From the NCBI GenBank assembly GCA_043753895.1, contig JAYUWK010000083.1, forward strand, positions 33,920 to 97,919: 64,000 bases of DNA, read 5' to 3'. The notes beneath the pieces are model-generated. The model ran no database searches and was not told the origin of the DNA. It saw nothing but the letters and a program-made list of their open reading frames with translations. Shown piece after piece: positions 16,943-24,923 of this stretch. The DNA comes from WLMZ01 sp043753895. GTDB taxonomy: Bacteria > Actinomycetota > Acidimicrobiia > Acidimicrobiales > Ilumatobacteraceae. A program made the translations under genes and the position numbers. The first letter of the stretch is position 1. Each line of letters begins with the position of its first letter.

Positions 16943-17251
16943 GTGAAGGCCGTGCAGATGAGTGTGGCGTCAGCGCTTCCGAGACGGTTCGAGGCCATCA
17001 TGGTGAAGAGCCCCGCAAAGGGCGGCTGGACGTACGTGGTCATGCCCGACTCGGTTGAGTTCTTCGGGACGCGTGGTCTGGTCAAGATCCGAGGGACTGT
17101 CGACGGTTATCCGTTCGAGAGTGCGTTCATGGCGATGGGAGATGGGACGCACAAGCTGCCGATCAGGGCCGCCGTCCAGAAAGCGATCAACAAGAGTGCC
17201 GGAGACAAAGTGAGCGTGACCATCGAGGAGCGACTCACACCCCACGCATAG
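16943..17251 (+). CDS. DUF1905 domain protein (second copy)
   Basis: This protein of about 100 residues carries FEAIMVKSPAKGGWTYVVMPDSVEFFGTRGLVKIRGTVDGYPFESAFMAMGDGTHKLPIRAAVQKAINKSAGDKVSVTIEE, the DUF1905 pattern. GTG 16943 follows GGAGCAGA, and ATG 16958 is an alternative start. It is only distantly similar to the DUF1905 protein at 8.3 kb, so it is not a recent duplicate. Confidence 0.78.
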   Translation: MKAVQMSVASALPRRFEAIMVKSPAKGGWTYVVMPDSVEFFGTRGLVKIRGTVDGYPFESAFMAMGDGTHKLPIRAAVQKAINKSAGDKVSVTIEERLTPHA

Positions 17252-17325
17252 CTGTAGATCCGCGTGGTGCCGAGGGAACCGAAATCGGCTCACCGTGCTC
17301 GTCACAGGCGCTGTGCTCGGACAAG

Positions 17326-18087
17326 CTATGGGCGACGCAAGACAGCGACCTCCGGCATCGCGTCGAGCGGGCCGAAGCCATGCTCGGCGAGCCACCGGAC
17401 GTTGGACAGGCACCGCAACGACCACCATGCGCGGATGAGGTTGTGGTCGACGCTGGTGCCGTAGCCGGCGATCACGTCGCCAAGGTGTTCGGGGTGTCCG
17501 AGTGTGAGAGTTGCGAGGTCGAACAGAGCGTCGCCCTGGGCGGCTTCGGACCAGTCGATGATGCCGCTCACTTCGTCACCGTCGACGAAGACGTGGTCGA
17601 CCTGCAGATCGCCGTGGATGAACACCGGAGTCCACGGCCGGAGTGCTGTCTCGGCGAGTCGGCGGTTCCGTGCCACGACATCGGCGGGAAGGACGTCGTT
17701 GGCGACGAGCCATTCGCATTCCTTGTCCAGGCGCCCTCCGAGTTCGTCGAGGGTCCGGCCAGGCCAGGGAGGCAACGGCGCGCCGTGCAACGTCCGGATC
17801 GCAGCACCCGCGGCAGCCCACGCGGCCGGCGACGCTGTGGAGGGCTCGCCGAGATGGCCGAGCGCTCTGCCTGGCAGGGCGGCGAGCGCGAGCGCGGGTG
17901 GCTGGCACCACAGGATCTTCGGCGTCGGGATCGGCACCATCGACATCGCTTCGACCTCGACGCTGGTGTGCGTCTGATCGCCGTCGATCTTCACGAACAC
18001 ATCGCCCGCGCGAAGCGTCGCGCGTTCCTCGTGGGCGACGACGATCTGGACCTTCTCCACGTCAGTCAGCCTTGCAGGATTATCCAC
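17326..18087 (-). CDS. Aminoglycoside/choline-kinase-like phosphotransferase (APH family)
   Basis: This 253-residue kinase-fold protein has the catalytic loop FIHGDLQVDHVFVDGDEVSGIIDWSEAAQGDALFDLATL (His-Gly-Asp and the metal-binding IIDW). The N-lobe is poorly conserved and lacks an obvious P-loop. This group (APH, PF01636) includes antibiotic, choline and macrolide kinases, and resistance function cannot be inferred. It is divergent from the flavin monooxygenase. The GTG start has no ribosome-binding site. Confidence 0.85.
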   Translation of the reverse strand: MDNPARLTDVEKVQIVVAHEERATLRAGDVFVKIDGDQTHTSVEVEAMSMVPIPTPKILWCQPPALALAALPGRALGHLGEPSTASPAAWAAAGAAIRTLHGAPLPPWPGRTLDELGGRLDKECEWLVANDVLPADVVARNRRLAETALRPWTPVFIHGDLQVDHVFVDGDEVSGIIDWSEAAQGDALFDLATLTLGHPEHLGDVIAGYGTSVDHNLIRAWWSLRCLSNVRWLAEHGFGPLDAMPEVAVLRRP

Positions 18088-18149
18088 GATCAGCCGGGTT
18101 CATTTCGTACCCAGAACACTGTCCCCCAACTCAATCCGCGAGCGCAGGG

Positions 18150-18174
18150 CTGCCGCTCTGGGCTGAGTGTTCTG
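18150..18174 (+). repeat. 25-bp imperfect direct repeat, copy 1 (left of the monooxygenase)
   Basis: The block starting CTGCCGCTCTGGGCTGA and ending TGTTCTG recurs at 19536-19560 with 22 of 25 positions identical, and a weaker copy lies near 20549-20573. Its last 9 bases (AGTGTTCTG) are also mirrored by CAGAACACT at 18112-18120. Confidence 0.55.
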
Positions 18175-18269
18175 CGCCCGTAGCTCCAATCGCGTCTTCC
18201 GTCCACAGCGGCGCATTACGCGCAACAGTAGACGTGTTAGCGTCGCGGGGGTCTGAGAGGCACTCAGCG

Positions 18270-19502
18270 ATGACGCAGCATTTCGACAGCATCGTGATTG
18301 GGGCAGGTCAGGCCGGTCTGGTGATGAGCCAGTTTCTGGGGCGGGCCGGTCGCGAACATGTCGTGTTGGAACGCCACAAGATTGGCGACCGGTGGCAGAG
18401 CGAACGTTGGGACGGGTTGCGCTTTCAGTATCCCAACTGGTCGCTGCGACTTCCGGGCAAGGACTACAGCGGGCCGGATCCGGACGGCTATGCCCCGCAC
18501 CACGAAATCCACCGCTTCCTGACCGACTATGCCTCCCAGATTGGCGCACCGGTCCGTGAGGGGGTCGCGGTAAGCCGCCTTGGTGTTGACGTCGAAGGCA
18601 TTGGGTACAGCGTGCAGACCTCGGCCGGGCCGATGGCGGCGCGCAATGTGATCATTGCAACGGGGCCATTTCAGCGGTCGAACATCCCAGAAGTGGCGGC
18701 ACTGTTCCCGCCGTCCATTCAGCAGACGAATGCCTCGTCGTATCGCAACCCGGACGCGTTGGCACCGGGGGCGGTGCTTGTGGTCGGTAGCGGTGCTTCG
18801 GGGTGTCAGATCGCGGACGAGTTGAATAAGTCGGGGCGCCGCGTGTTTCTCGCGGTCAGCCGCCATCGCCGGGTGCCGCGCCGCTACCGGGGTTGCGACA
18901 TGATCTGGTGGTTTGAAAAGCTTGGCCGCTATGACGTTGAGATCGATAGTTTCCCGGGGCGCAACTATCCGCCCTCGACCGTCATCACCGGGGTTGACGG
19001 CGGCTACGACGTCAATCTGCGCGAGTCGGCCCGCAACGGGGTGCAATTGCTGGGAAGCCTCAGCGGGATGCGCGACGGGGTAGCACTGTTTGGCGACGAT
19101 GTGAACGCGGTTCTGGACGAGAGCGATCGGGCCTTTGCCGATTTCGGAATTGCCGCGGACACGCTTGCTCTGCGGCCCGACATCGCCGCCCAGGTGCAGC
19201 CCGCCGCGCCCGACGACGCCGCCGGTCCGCACGAGCGGGTGGCGATGCTTGCCGAGCTGGATCTGGAGGAGGCCGGAATCGGCAGCGTGATCTGGGCCAC
19301 CGGATATCGCTTTGACTATGACTGGGTCGATTTGCCGATTCTCGATGGGGCTGGTGCTCCGGTTCAGACTCGGGGCGTTACGGCCTGCCCGGGAATCTTC
19401 TTTCTCGGGCTGCACTGGATGCACACGTTCAAATCGGGGCAGTTCAGCTTCGTGGACGAGGACGCCGCTCATATTGCTGATCACCTGCTTCAGCGCGCGT
19501 GA
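18270..19502 (+). CDS. Flavin-dependent monooxygenase / CzcO-like FAD-NAD(P) oxidoreductase
   Basis: This 410-residue protein has an FAD Rossmann motif at SIVIGAGQAGLVMSQFLGRAG near the start, the flavin-enzyme phrases GDRWQSERWDGLRFQYPNW and NVIIATGPFQ, and a second dinucleotide motif VLVVGSGASGCQIADEL for NADPH. SVIWATGYRFDYDW follows late in the chain. The layout matches CzcO/YhiI-like putative monooxygenases. The start ATG 18270 replaces a longer frame that lies over the APH gene. Codon choice (ATT, GGG and GCG rich) looks different from its neighbours, and the gene sits between imperfect repeats and an IS relic, so recent acquisition is likely. Its substrate is unknown. Confidence 0.88.
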   Translation: MTQHFDSIVIGAGQAGLVMSQFLGRAGREHVVLERHKIGDRWQSERWDGLRFQYPNWSLRLPGKDYSGPDPDGYAPHHEIHRFLTDYASQIGAPVREGVAVSRLGVDVEGIGYSVQTSAGPMAARNVIIATGPFQRSNIPEVAALFPPSIQQTNASSYRNPDALAPGAVLVVGSGASGCQIADELNKSGRRVFLAVSRHRRVPRRYRGCDMIWWFEKLGRYDVEIDSFPGRNYPPSTVITGVDGGYDVNLRESARNGVQLLGSLSGMRDGVALFGDDVNAVLDESDRAFADFGIAADTLALRPDIAAQVQPAAPDDAAGPHERVAMLAELDLEEAGIGSVIWATGYRFDYDWVDLPILDGAGAPVQTRGVTACPGIFFLGLHWMHTFKSGQFSFVDEDAAHIADHLLQRA

Positions 19503-19535
19503 ACCAGATATTTCGCGAAGCTGCCGCGTGTAGAT

Positions 19536-19560
19536 CTGCCGCTACGGGCTGAATGTTCTG
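19536..19560 (+). repeat. 25-bp imperfect direct repeat, copy 2 (right of the monooxygenase)
   Basis: This block (CTGCCGCTACGGGCTGA to TGTTCTG) matches the repeat at 18150-18174 with three mismatches, in the same orientation. Together the copies bracket the flavin monooxygenase gene. Confidence 0.55.
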
Positions 19561-19712
19561 TATGCAACAACCCGTTTGCTTTCGAAGCGAATACCGGCAA
19601 TCGGAGCCAACCTCGACCGGTTCTACCCGTGTGATTGAGTGGGCATGAAGTCTGTGCTTCGGGTTCGTCGGTTTGGAGTTGACCCGATCGCATAGACACC
19701 TGATTCTGGGGG

Positions 19713-20005
19713 ATGACCCAAGAGGAAGGAGGCCCGTGTGGGCGTCCAGCGAAGTATCCGTGGGAGTTCCGTCGTGAGGCGATCGCTGTCGTGAAGTCAT
19801 CGGGTTGCCCGGTTACGGAGGTCGCTCGATCCCTGCCGATTCGCGGAGCGCACGTTGTGGAACTAAGTGAAGGCGGACCGTGAGCCGGCCGAGCGTGTTG
19901 CCGATCCGGACTCGTTGTTGGAGTCCGAAGGCGCCGAGTTCTAGCGGCTCCGCAAGGAGACTGCTCAGCTCGACGCGTCGCGCGACAGCGTCGAGGAGGT
20001 GGGGA
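19713..20005 (+). pseudogene. Relic of an IS3-family orfA (helix-turn-helix transposase subunit)
   Basis: From ATG 19713 a frame reads AKYPWEFRREAIAVVKSSGCPVTEVARSLPIRG, the IS3-type OrfA opening (YPxEFRxEAVxLV...G.pv.evArdLg). It then loses frame. A second frame from about 19867 continues VKADREPAERVADPDSLLESEGAEF, TAG, RLRKETAQLDASRDSVEEVG, which matches the leucine-zipper part of OrfA with one stop. OrfB is absent. The remains end at the 3' end of the cupin gene. This is a dead, truncated insertion sequence and marks the island as a past insertion site. Confidence 0.75.
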
Positions 20006-20362
20006 TCAGGTGGGTGTCGCCCAGACGTGCGCCCCACCCCAGTCGATGGCCACGACCGGCTCGTCGCCCACGACCCAGGCGTCATGTCCCGGTGGGAGGT
20101 AGCTGACCTCTCCGGGCCCGACGTCGAACTCGCTGCCGTCGGTCATCACGACGTGGATGGTGCCCGACACGCTGTACTGGAAGTGAGGTGCCTCACACAT
20201 GTCGGTTCCGGCAATCGGCTTGACGTGCTCTGACCAGCGCCATCCAGGCTGCAGCGTCATCCGCATCACCTGCCCACCACCGATGTCGATCACCTCGGCT
20301 CGTCCGTGAGGCATCTCCCGGACCTCCGTTGCGTCGCCAAATCCCCGGTGCTCGCTCCTCAT
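20006..20362 (-). CDS. Single-domain cupin protein
   Basis: This 118-residue cupin has motif 1 spread over GWRWSEHVKPIAGTDMCEAPHFQYSVSGTIHVVMTDGSEFDVGPGE and motif 2 VSYLPPGHDAWVVGDEPVVAIDW. His residues and Glu/Asp suggest a metal site, but the small-molecule partner is unknown. The ATG at 20362 follows AAAGGGGTG. Its stop abuts the IS relic, so its last codons could have been altered by that event. Confidence 0.83.
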   Translation of the reverse strand: MRSEHRGFGDATEVREMPHGRAEVIDIGGGQVMRMTLQPGWRWSEHVKPIAGTDMCEAPHFQYSVSGTIHVVMTDGSEFDVGPGEVSYLPPGHDAWVVGDEPVVAIDWGGAHVWATPT

Positions 20363-20548
20363 GACACACCCCTTTCACAAGCGCTCAAGCGGCTACTATC
20401 GCGCCGTCTTCCCCCGACGTCAACCTCGCGTCGTCTCGCAGCCCACGTCTGTCTCGCGGACGGCAGATCGGCGAAGTGGGTGTCGGGCGCAGTCCGGATC
20501 GACGCTTCCGGAGCGCCGCTGGCTATAGCGGCTCCAGCCGCCCAGAGT

Positions 20549-20573
20549 TACCGCGGTGCGCTAAACGTTCTGT
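20549..20573 (+). repeat. Weak third copy of the 25-bp repeat
   Basis: The block ending GCTAAACGTTCTGTG matches repeat copy 2 at roughly two thirds of positions, with the core GCT-A-A-GTTCTGT kept. It lies upstream of the Imm8-like gene in an otherwise gene-free stretch (20363-20621). Confidence 0.3.
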
Positions 20574-20621
20574 GTCGACCTTTGCGCTTGCGCTACAGGT
20601 GCATCAGGGCAATCTGCGTGT

Positions 20622-21092
20622 GTGTCGCCCGAGGTCAGAGCCGAAGTCAAGGCGATTCTATTCTTCGGACCTGAGGCCGAGCGAGACGCTGGCTCGTTCG
20701 AGCCAGCCGATCTCGCACATTTCGGCGTGACTGTTCAGATACTGATCGGCGAGGGCGGCGACGACTTCGCCGACAGCTTCGACCTGATCGTTTGCTCGCC
20801 GTCGTGGTTCGCAGCTGAGGTCGCCAACGGCCGTTGGTTCACGCAGGGCGCGCCGTTCGGCATGCCGGAGTCCGTTGCAGTTTGATCGGGACTGTGGTTC
20901 ACGCGACGGTGGGACCGAGAAGGGTTCGAGTCGACCGTTCGTTTCCTGTGCGATGCCTATGGCCCGGCACCCGATTTGGGAAGTGTTGCTGCTCGAATCG
21001 GCAGGCAGATCCCCTGGGAGTTCGACTACGTGTACGACGATCACGTGAACACACAGTTCGGCTCGCCGTTCCCTCCAAGGCGCGAGGACTAG
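20622..21092 (+). pseudogene. Imm8-like immunity protein with an in-frame TGA
   Basis: From GTG 20622 the frame reads VRAEVKAILFFGPEAERD, DLAHFGVTVQILIGEGGDDFADSFDLIVCSPSWFAAEV, then meets TGA at 20883-20885. It continues without shift as SGLWFTRRWDREGFESTVRFLCDAYG and RIGRQIPWEFDYVYDDHVN to TAG 21090-21092. The pattern SFD-x-x-VC-x-P-x-W followed later by WEFxxY is that of immunity protein 8 (PF15586), which protects against polymorphic toxins. A GGA-to-TGA change would explain the stop. No toxin gene is nearby, so the gene would be an orphan immunity gene. Confidence 0.68.
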
Positions 21093-21115
21093 CGCCGAGC
21101 TGCCTGATGTTTACG

Positions 21116-21135
21116 CGCGTATCTCGAAATACGCG
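21116..21135 (+). terminator. Hairpin after the Imm8-like gene
   Basis: CGCGTAT-CTCGAA-ATACGCG forms a perfect 7-bp stem with a 6-nt loop, 24 nt after the Imm8-like stop. There is no following U tract, so it is a weak terminator candidate or a protein site. Confidence 0.3.
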
Positions 21136-21268
21136 ATCCGCACATAACACTCGCTGACGAGCGCACAGAACATCTGCGTTGCATCGAGCAGTGCCTCACG
21201 ACGTCACGCGACGGGTGGCCATCTCCGCGTCGAAGGAAATGATCGATGGCCCGGGGGAGGGCACGTCG

Positions 21269-22021
21269 TCAGCCCGGTTTGGCGATCATCACCGTTGTGG
21301 ATTTGATGATGGCGACCACGTCGTCGCCCGGTGCAACATCAAGGTCTGTGGTTGCCTCGCGGGTGATCGAGGCGTTGAGGCGTTGGCCGTCGGGCAACAC
21401 CATCTTCACCGTCGACATGATCTCGCTGTGCGTCACCCCGGTGACGACCGCTCTCAGTTGATTGCGTGCGCTCAGCCGCAAGTCGGGAGCGTCGGCTGCG
21501 ACGGGCGGCACCACAGCGGGGTCGATGGCGCGGTCGAGGAAGCGACGGACAGCGCGCGCTGATTCGGCCCGCCACAGGTCAACGATGTCGTCATCGGCGC
21601 TGGCGGACGTGAGCGAGTCGAGCAGGCTGGCAAAGTGCGCGCGTTGCGCGATCAGCAACGGCCTGGTGTCCGCTCCGCTGCGTTCTAGAAGGGTGAGCTT
21701 CACGAGGAGTTCGGTGCGCACGTCACGGAGATGTTCGATCGGTTCTGCAAGCCAGCGATCGTTCGCCGACCGACCGGCGCGGGTAGCGGTCAGTACCACT
21801 CGATCGCGCCCGGGTCCGGATTCGTGAGCGGAACGTTTGAGGAGTTTGCGTACGACGAGTCCATCGCTCGCCCGATAGGTGAGCGGACGACTCAGCGTCC
21901 AGACGCGTCCGATGTCTCCGTCGTGGGCCAACAGCGAACCGATGGCCCATCCGTGTGCGGCGCCCTCTGCCACGAGTGCGAGGCAGACGTGTTCGGCGAA
22001 AGAGGGTTCGTCGGCGGCCAC
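21269..22021 (-). CDS. PadR-like winged-helix protein fused to a molybdate-binding Mop domain
   Basis: The 250-residue protein opens with a PadR-type winged helix (FAEHVCLALVAEGAAHGWAIGSLLAHDGDIGRVWTLSRPLTYRASDGLVVRKLL, then DRVVLTATRAGRS). A helical PadR C-terminal part follows to about residue 150. It ends with a Mop/TOBE domain from about residue 180 (LRLSARNQLRAVVTGVTHSEIMSTVKMVLPDGQRLNASITREATTDL, then DDVVAIIKSTTVMIAK) that normally binds molybdate. It is divergent from modABC, so it is probably the molybdate sensor for that operon. This is the same logic as ModE but with a different DNA-binding domain. GTG 22021 lies 6 nt after TAATCT with no ribosome-binding site, so the mRNA may be leaderless. 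Confidence 0.82.
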   Translation of the reverse strand: MAADEPSFAEHVCLALVAEGAAHGWAIGSLLAHDGDIGRVWTLSRPLTYRASDGLVVRKLLKRSAHESGPGRDRVVLTATRAGRSANDRWLAEPIEHLRDVRTELLVKLTLLERSGADTRPLLIAQRAHFASLLDSLTSASADDDIVDLWRAESARAVRRFLDRAIDPAVVPPVAADAPDLRLSARNQLRAVVTGVTHSEIMSTVKMVLPDGQRLNASITREATTDLDVAPGDDVVAIIKSTTVMIAKPG

Positions 22022-22100
22022 ACGGCGAGATTACAACACGGCCGTTGAGAGTAGTTACAGAATGACGTTATGAACCTCACAACCTGACTATAGTGACGCC
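22022..22100. promoter_or_regulatory. Divergent leaderless promoters and operator between the Mop regulator and modA
   Basis: On the plus strand TATAGT (22089-22094) ends 6 nt before the modA ATG. On the minus strand TAATCT (plus 22028-22033) ends 6 nt before the regulator GTG. An inverted repeat GTTATGA-ACC-TCACAAC (22067-22083, 6 of 7 pairs) lies just upstream of the modA -10, where a regulator could block RNA polymerase. It is the best candidate site for the PadR-Mop protein. Confidence 0.6.
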
Positions 22101-22949
22101 ATGCGCACAACTCCTCGGTTTCTGGTCGCCTCCATTGCCGTACTGGGCGTCGTGGCGAGTGCATGTGGTTCGGACGCGAAGGACACTGCGGCGACGGTCG
22201 CCGCCACTTCGATACCGACGACCACGGCACCCGGCACGAGCACCACCGCTCCGGCCACAACCGTCCCGGCGATCACCGGATCGGTCACGGTGTTTGCGGC
22301 ATCGTCGCTGACCGAGGCGTTCACGGAGATGGGAGCGTCGTTCGAGAAGGCGAGTCCCGGCGCGAAGGTGACCTTCAGCTTCGGCGGTTCGGGCGACCTC
22401 GTCACCCAGATCGGGCAGGGCGCGCCGGCCGACGTGTTCGCGTCGGCCGACGATTCGAACATGACCAAGCTCGTCGATGCTGGCAATGCATCAGGCACCC
22501 CGACCGTCGTGGCCAAGAACTCGATGGAGATCATCACCGAGGCCGGCAATCCCAAGGGCATCGCAACGCTGGCCGATCTCGCCAAGCCCGATCTCATCGT
22601 TGTGCTCTGTGCCACCACGGCACCCTGTGGCAAGCTGGCCGCATCAGTGTTGAAGACTGCGGGCGTGACCGTTGCGCCGAAGAGTCTCGAGGACAAGGTG
22701 AAAGGTGTCGTCACCAAAGTGACCACGGGTGAAGCCGATGCCGGCATCGTGTTCGTCACCGATGTGAAGGCCGCTGGATCGAAGGCCACGGGCGTTCAAA
22801 TTCCGGCCGCGCAGAACACGGTCACCAACTACCCACTCGTCGTTACCAAGCAAGCCACCAACACCACCGGCGCAGCAGCCTTCATCGCGTACGTGGCAAG
22901 TCCCGATGGGCAAGCGATCCTTGCCAAGTACGGGTTCCTGGCGCCGTGA
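22101..22949 (+). CDS. modA: ModA, molybdate-binding lipoprotein of the ABC transporter
   Basis: This 282-residue protein has a lipoprotein signal (FLVASIAVLGVVASAC, lipid-modified Cys22) and a Thr/Ala/Pro-rich linker to about residue 60. The ModA fold follows: SVTVFAASSLTEAFTEMGASFEKA, VTFSFGGSGDLVTQIGQGAPADVFASAD, VAKNSMEII, GEADAGIVFVTDV. Ser residues in AASSL and GGSGDL are the usual oxyanion ligands. It is the first gene of modA-modB-modC and captures molybdate (or tungstate) outside the membrane. Confidence 0.95.
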   Translation: MRTTPRFLVASIAVLGVVASACGSDAKDTAATVAATSIPTTTAPGTSTTAPATTVPAITGSVTVFAASSLTEAFTEMGASFEKASPGAKVTFSFGGSGDLVTQIGQGAPADVFASADDSNMTKLVDAGNASGTPTVVAKNSMEIITEAGNPKGIATLADLAKPDLIVVLCATTAPCGKLAASVLKTAGVTVAPKSLEDKVKGVVTKVTTGEADAGIVFVTDVKAAGSKATGVQIPAAQNTVTNYPLVVTKQATNTTGAAAFIAYVASPDGQAILAKYGFLAP

Positions 22950-22959
22950 ACCAACGACG

Positions 22960-23820
22960 ATGAGCGACGCAACACGCACGATCGCGCCGCGTTCTCTGCC
23001 GGGACGCCGGGGTCGTCCGGTCGGTCGCGAGCGGCTTCCCGCACTTGCACTCGTACTCGCGGTGATCGCAGTCGCGTTCTTCGCTCTGCCGTTGATCGGT
23101 CTGTTGTGGAAGGCACCGTGGAGCAACGCGTGGTCGTTGCTCAACAAGGCGGGCTCGCTGACGGCCTTGCGTCTGTCGATCGTGTGCTCGCTCTGGGCCA
23201 CGGCGTTGTCGATCGTGTTCGGCGTACCCCTCGCTTGGTTGCTGGCCCGGGTGGAGTTTCGTGGTCGCGGCATCGTGCGTGCGCTCTGCACACTGTCGAT
23301 GGTTCTGCCGCCCGTAGTCGGCGGAGTCGCGTTGTTCTTCGCGCTCGGTCGGCGTGGGTTCGTGGGTCAATATTTGGATCGCTGGTTCGACATCCGGCTG
23401 CCCTTCACCACCGCGGGCGTGGTGGTGGCGCAGACCTTTGTGGCGATGCCGTTCTTGGTGCTCACCGTCGAGGCCGCGCTGCGCCTGTTCGATCGGCGGT
23501 TCGAAGACGCGGCACGCACGCTCGGTGCCAGCCGTTGGTACGTGTTCCGTCGCGTCACCCTGCCGGCCATCCGTCCGGCGCTCGTAGCCGGTGCCGTACT
23601 CGCGTGGGCGAGGGCACTCGGTGAGTTCGGCGCCACCATCACCTTCGCCGGCAACTTCCCGGGCACCACGCAGACCATGCCACTGGCCGTGTACCTGGCG
23701 CTCGAGTCAGATCCCGCGCAGGCGATCGTGCTTGCGCTGGTGATGATCGCCATGTCCTTCGCCGTACTGATCGGTCTGCGCGACCGATGGCTCGGTGCCG
23801 TCACCACGCGAGCATCATGA
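22960..23820 (+). CDS. modB: ModB, molybdate ABC transporter permease
   Basis: This 286-residue inner-membrane permease has about six transmembrane helices. The coupling (EAA) loop reads FEDAARTLGASRWYVFRRVTLPAIRPALVAGAVLAWARALGEFGATITFAGN, a near-consensus ModB/CysW signature. ATG 22960 lies 10 nt after the modA stop. Its TGA overlaps the modC ATG, so the three genes form one transcription unit. Confidence 0.95.
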   Translation: MSDATRTIAPRSLPGRRGRPVGRERLPALALVLAVIAVAFFALPLIGLLWKAPWSNAWSLLNKAGSLTALRLSIVCSLWATALSIVFGVPLAWLLARVEFRGRGIVRALCTLSMVLPPVVGGVALFFALGRRGFVGQYLDRWFDIRLPFTTAGVVVAQTFVAMPFLVLTVEAALRLFDRRFEDAARTLGASRWYVFRRVTLPAIRPALVAGAVLAWARALGEFGATITFAGNFPGTTQTMPLAVYLALESDPAQAIVLALVMIAMSFAVLIGLRDRWLGAVTTRAS

Positions 23821-24887
23821 GCCTTGCCGCACACATCTCGTTGTCACTCGGAGCGTTTGATCTCGACGTGCAATTCAGCGTGGATCCGGGCGAAGTGGTC
23901 GCGCTGCTCGGCCCAAACGGCGCAGGTAAGAGCACCGTGCTGCGCGCCCTCGCAGGTCTGGCGCCCATCGACGACGGCCGCATCACCATCGACGACACCG
24001 TGCTCGACGATCCCACCGCCGACGTGTTCGTGAACGCCGATGCCCGACCCGTCGGCGTGGTGTTTCAGGACTACCTGCTCTTCGCCCACCTCAGCGCACT
24101 TGAGAACGTGGCCTTCGGGTTGCGGGCCCGCGGCATGCCGCGTGCCCAAGCCAGAACGGTCGCGACCGAATGGCTCGGGCGCATGGGATTGAGCGAACAT
24201 GCGGGTCATCGCCCAGCGCAACTCTCGGGTGGTCAGGCACAACGCGTCGCGCTGGCGCGGGCACTCGCAACACAGCCGCGTCTGTTGTTACTCGACGAAC
24301 CCCTCGCCGCGCTCGATGCGGGTACCCGTGCGGAAGTGCGCAGCGATCTGCGCCGCCACCTCGCCACCTTTGCAGGAATGCGCATCCTTGTCACGCACGA
24401 TCCGATCGATGCCTTTGCTCTGGCCGATCGGGTGATCGTGATCGAAGCTGGCCGGGTCTCCCAAACCGGTTCTCTGGCCGAGGTGACCGCGCAGCCACGA
24501 TCGCGTTACGTGGCCGATCTCGTTGGCGTAAATCTGCTCTCGGGCAACATCGTTCATGGGGTCCTCACCACTGCCGCGGGCGCTCAGATCGTCTCGTCCT
24601 ACGGCGCCGATGAGCCCACTCCTGATGGCTCGGCGCTCGTATCCATCCGCCCGCAATCGATCGTGCTGCACCCGGAGCAACCGCTGGGCAGCACGCGCAA
24701 CAAGTGGCCGGTCACGGTGATCGACATCGACCAGTACGCCGACCGCGTACGGGTGCGTCTGGATGGCCCAGTGCCGCTGGTCGCCGAGATCACTCCTGGA
24801 GCGCTGGCGGCATTGTCGCTACAGCCCGGAAGCCACGTCTGGGCCGCTGTGAAGGCCAGCGAGACAATGGCCTACCCTTCGTACTAG
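23817..24887 (+). CDS. modC: ModC, molybdate ABC transporter ATPase
   Basis: This 356-residue ATPase has Walker A LLGPNGAGKSTVLRALAGL, the Q-loop VFQDYLLF, signature LSGGQAQRVALARAL, Walker B LLLLDEPLAAL and H-loop VTHDPIDA. A C-terminal TOBE domain (about residues 290-356) is typical of ModC and often binds molybdate. The start is fixed by the ATGA overlap with modB. It ends 36 nt before the aldehyde dehydrogenase gene, which may be read through. Confidence 0.95.
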   Translation: MSLAAHISLSLGAFDLDVQFSVDPGEVVALLGPNGAGKSTVLRALAGLAPIDDGRITIDDTVLDDPTADVFVNADARPVGVVFQDYLLFAHLSALENVAFGLRARGMPRAQARTVATEWLGRMGLSEHAGHRPAQLSGGQAQRVALARALATQPRLLLLDEPLAALDAGTRAEVRSDLRRHLATFAGMRILVTHDPIDAFALADRVIVIEAGRVSQTGSLAEVTAQPRSRYVADLVGVNLLSGNIVHGVLTTAAGAQIVSSYGADEPTPDGSALVSIRPQSIVLHPEQPLGSTRNKWPVTVIDIDQYADRVRVRLDGPVPLVAEITPGALAALSLQPGSHVWAAVKASETMAYPSY

Positions 24888-24923
24888 AACCAATTCGACA
24901 AACCGCTCCGAGAGGGACTCATC

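Noticed and set aside
17326..18087. Specific aminoglycoside resistance kinase
   Set aside because: Only the general APH catalytic loop is visible, and the family includes many unrelated kinases.
17643..18269. N-terminal 209-residue extension of the flavin monooxygenase frame
   Set aside because: It runs antisense over the APH gene, has shadow composition, and the FAD motif starts right after ATG 18270.
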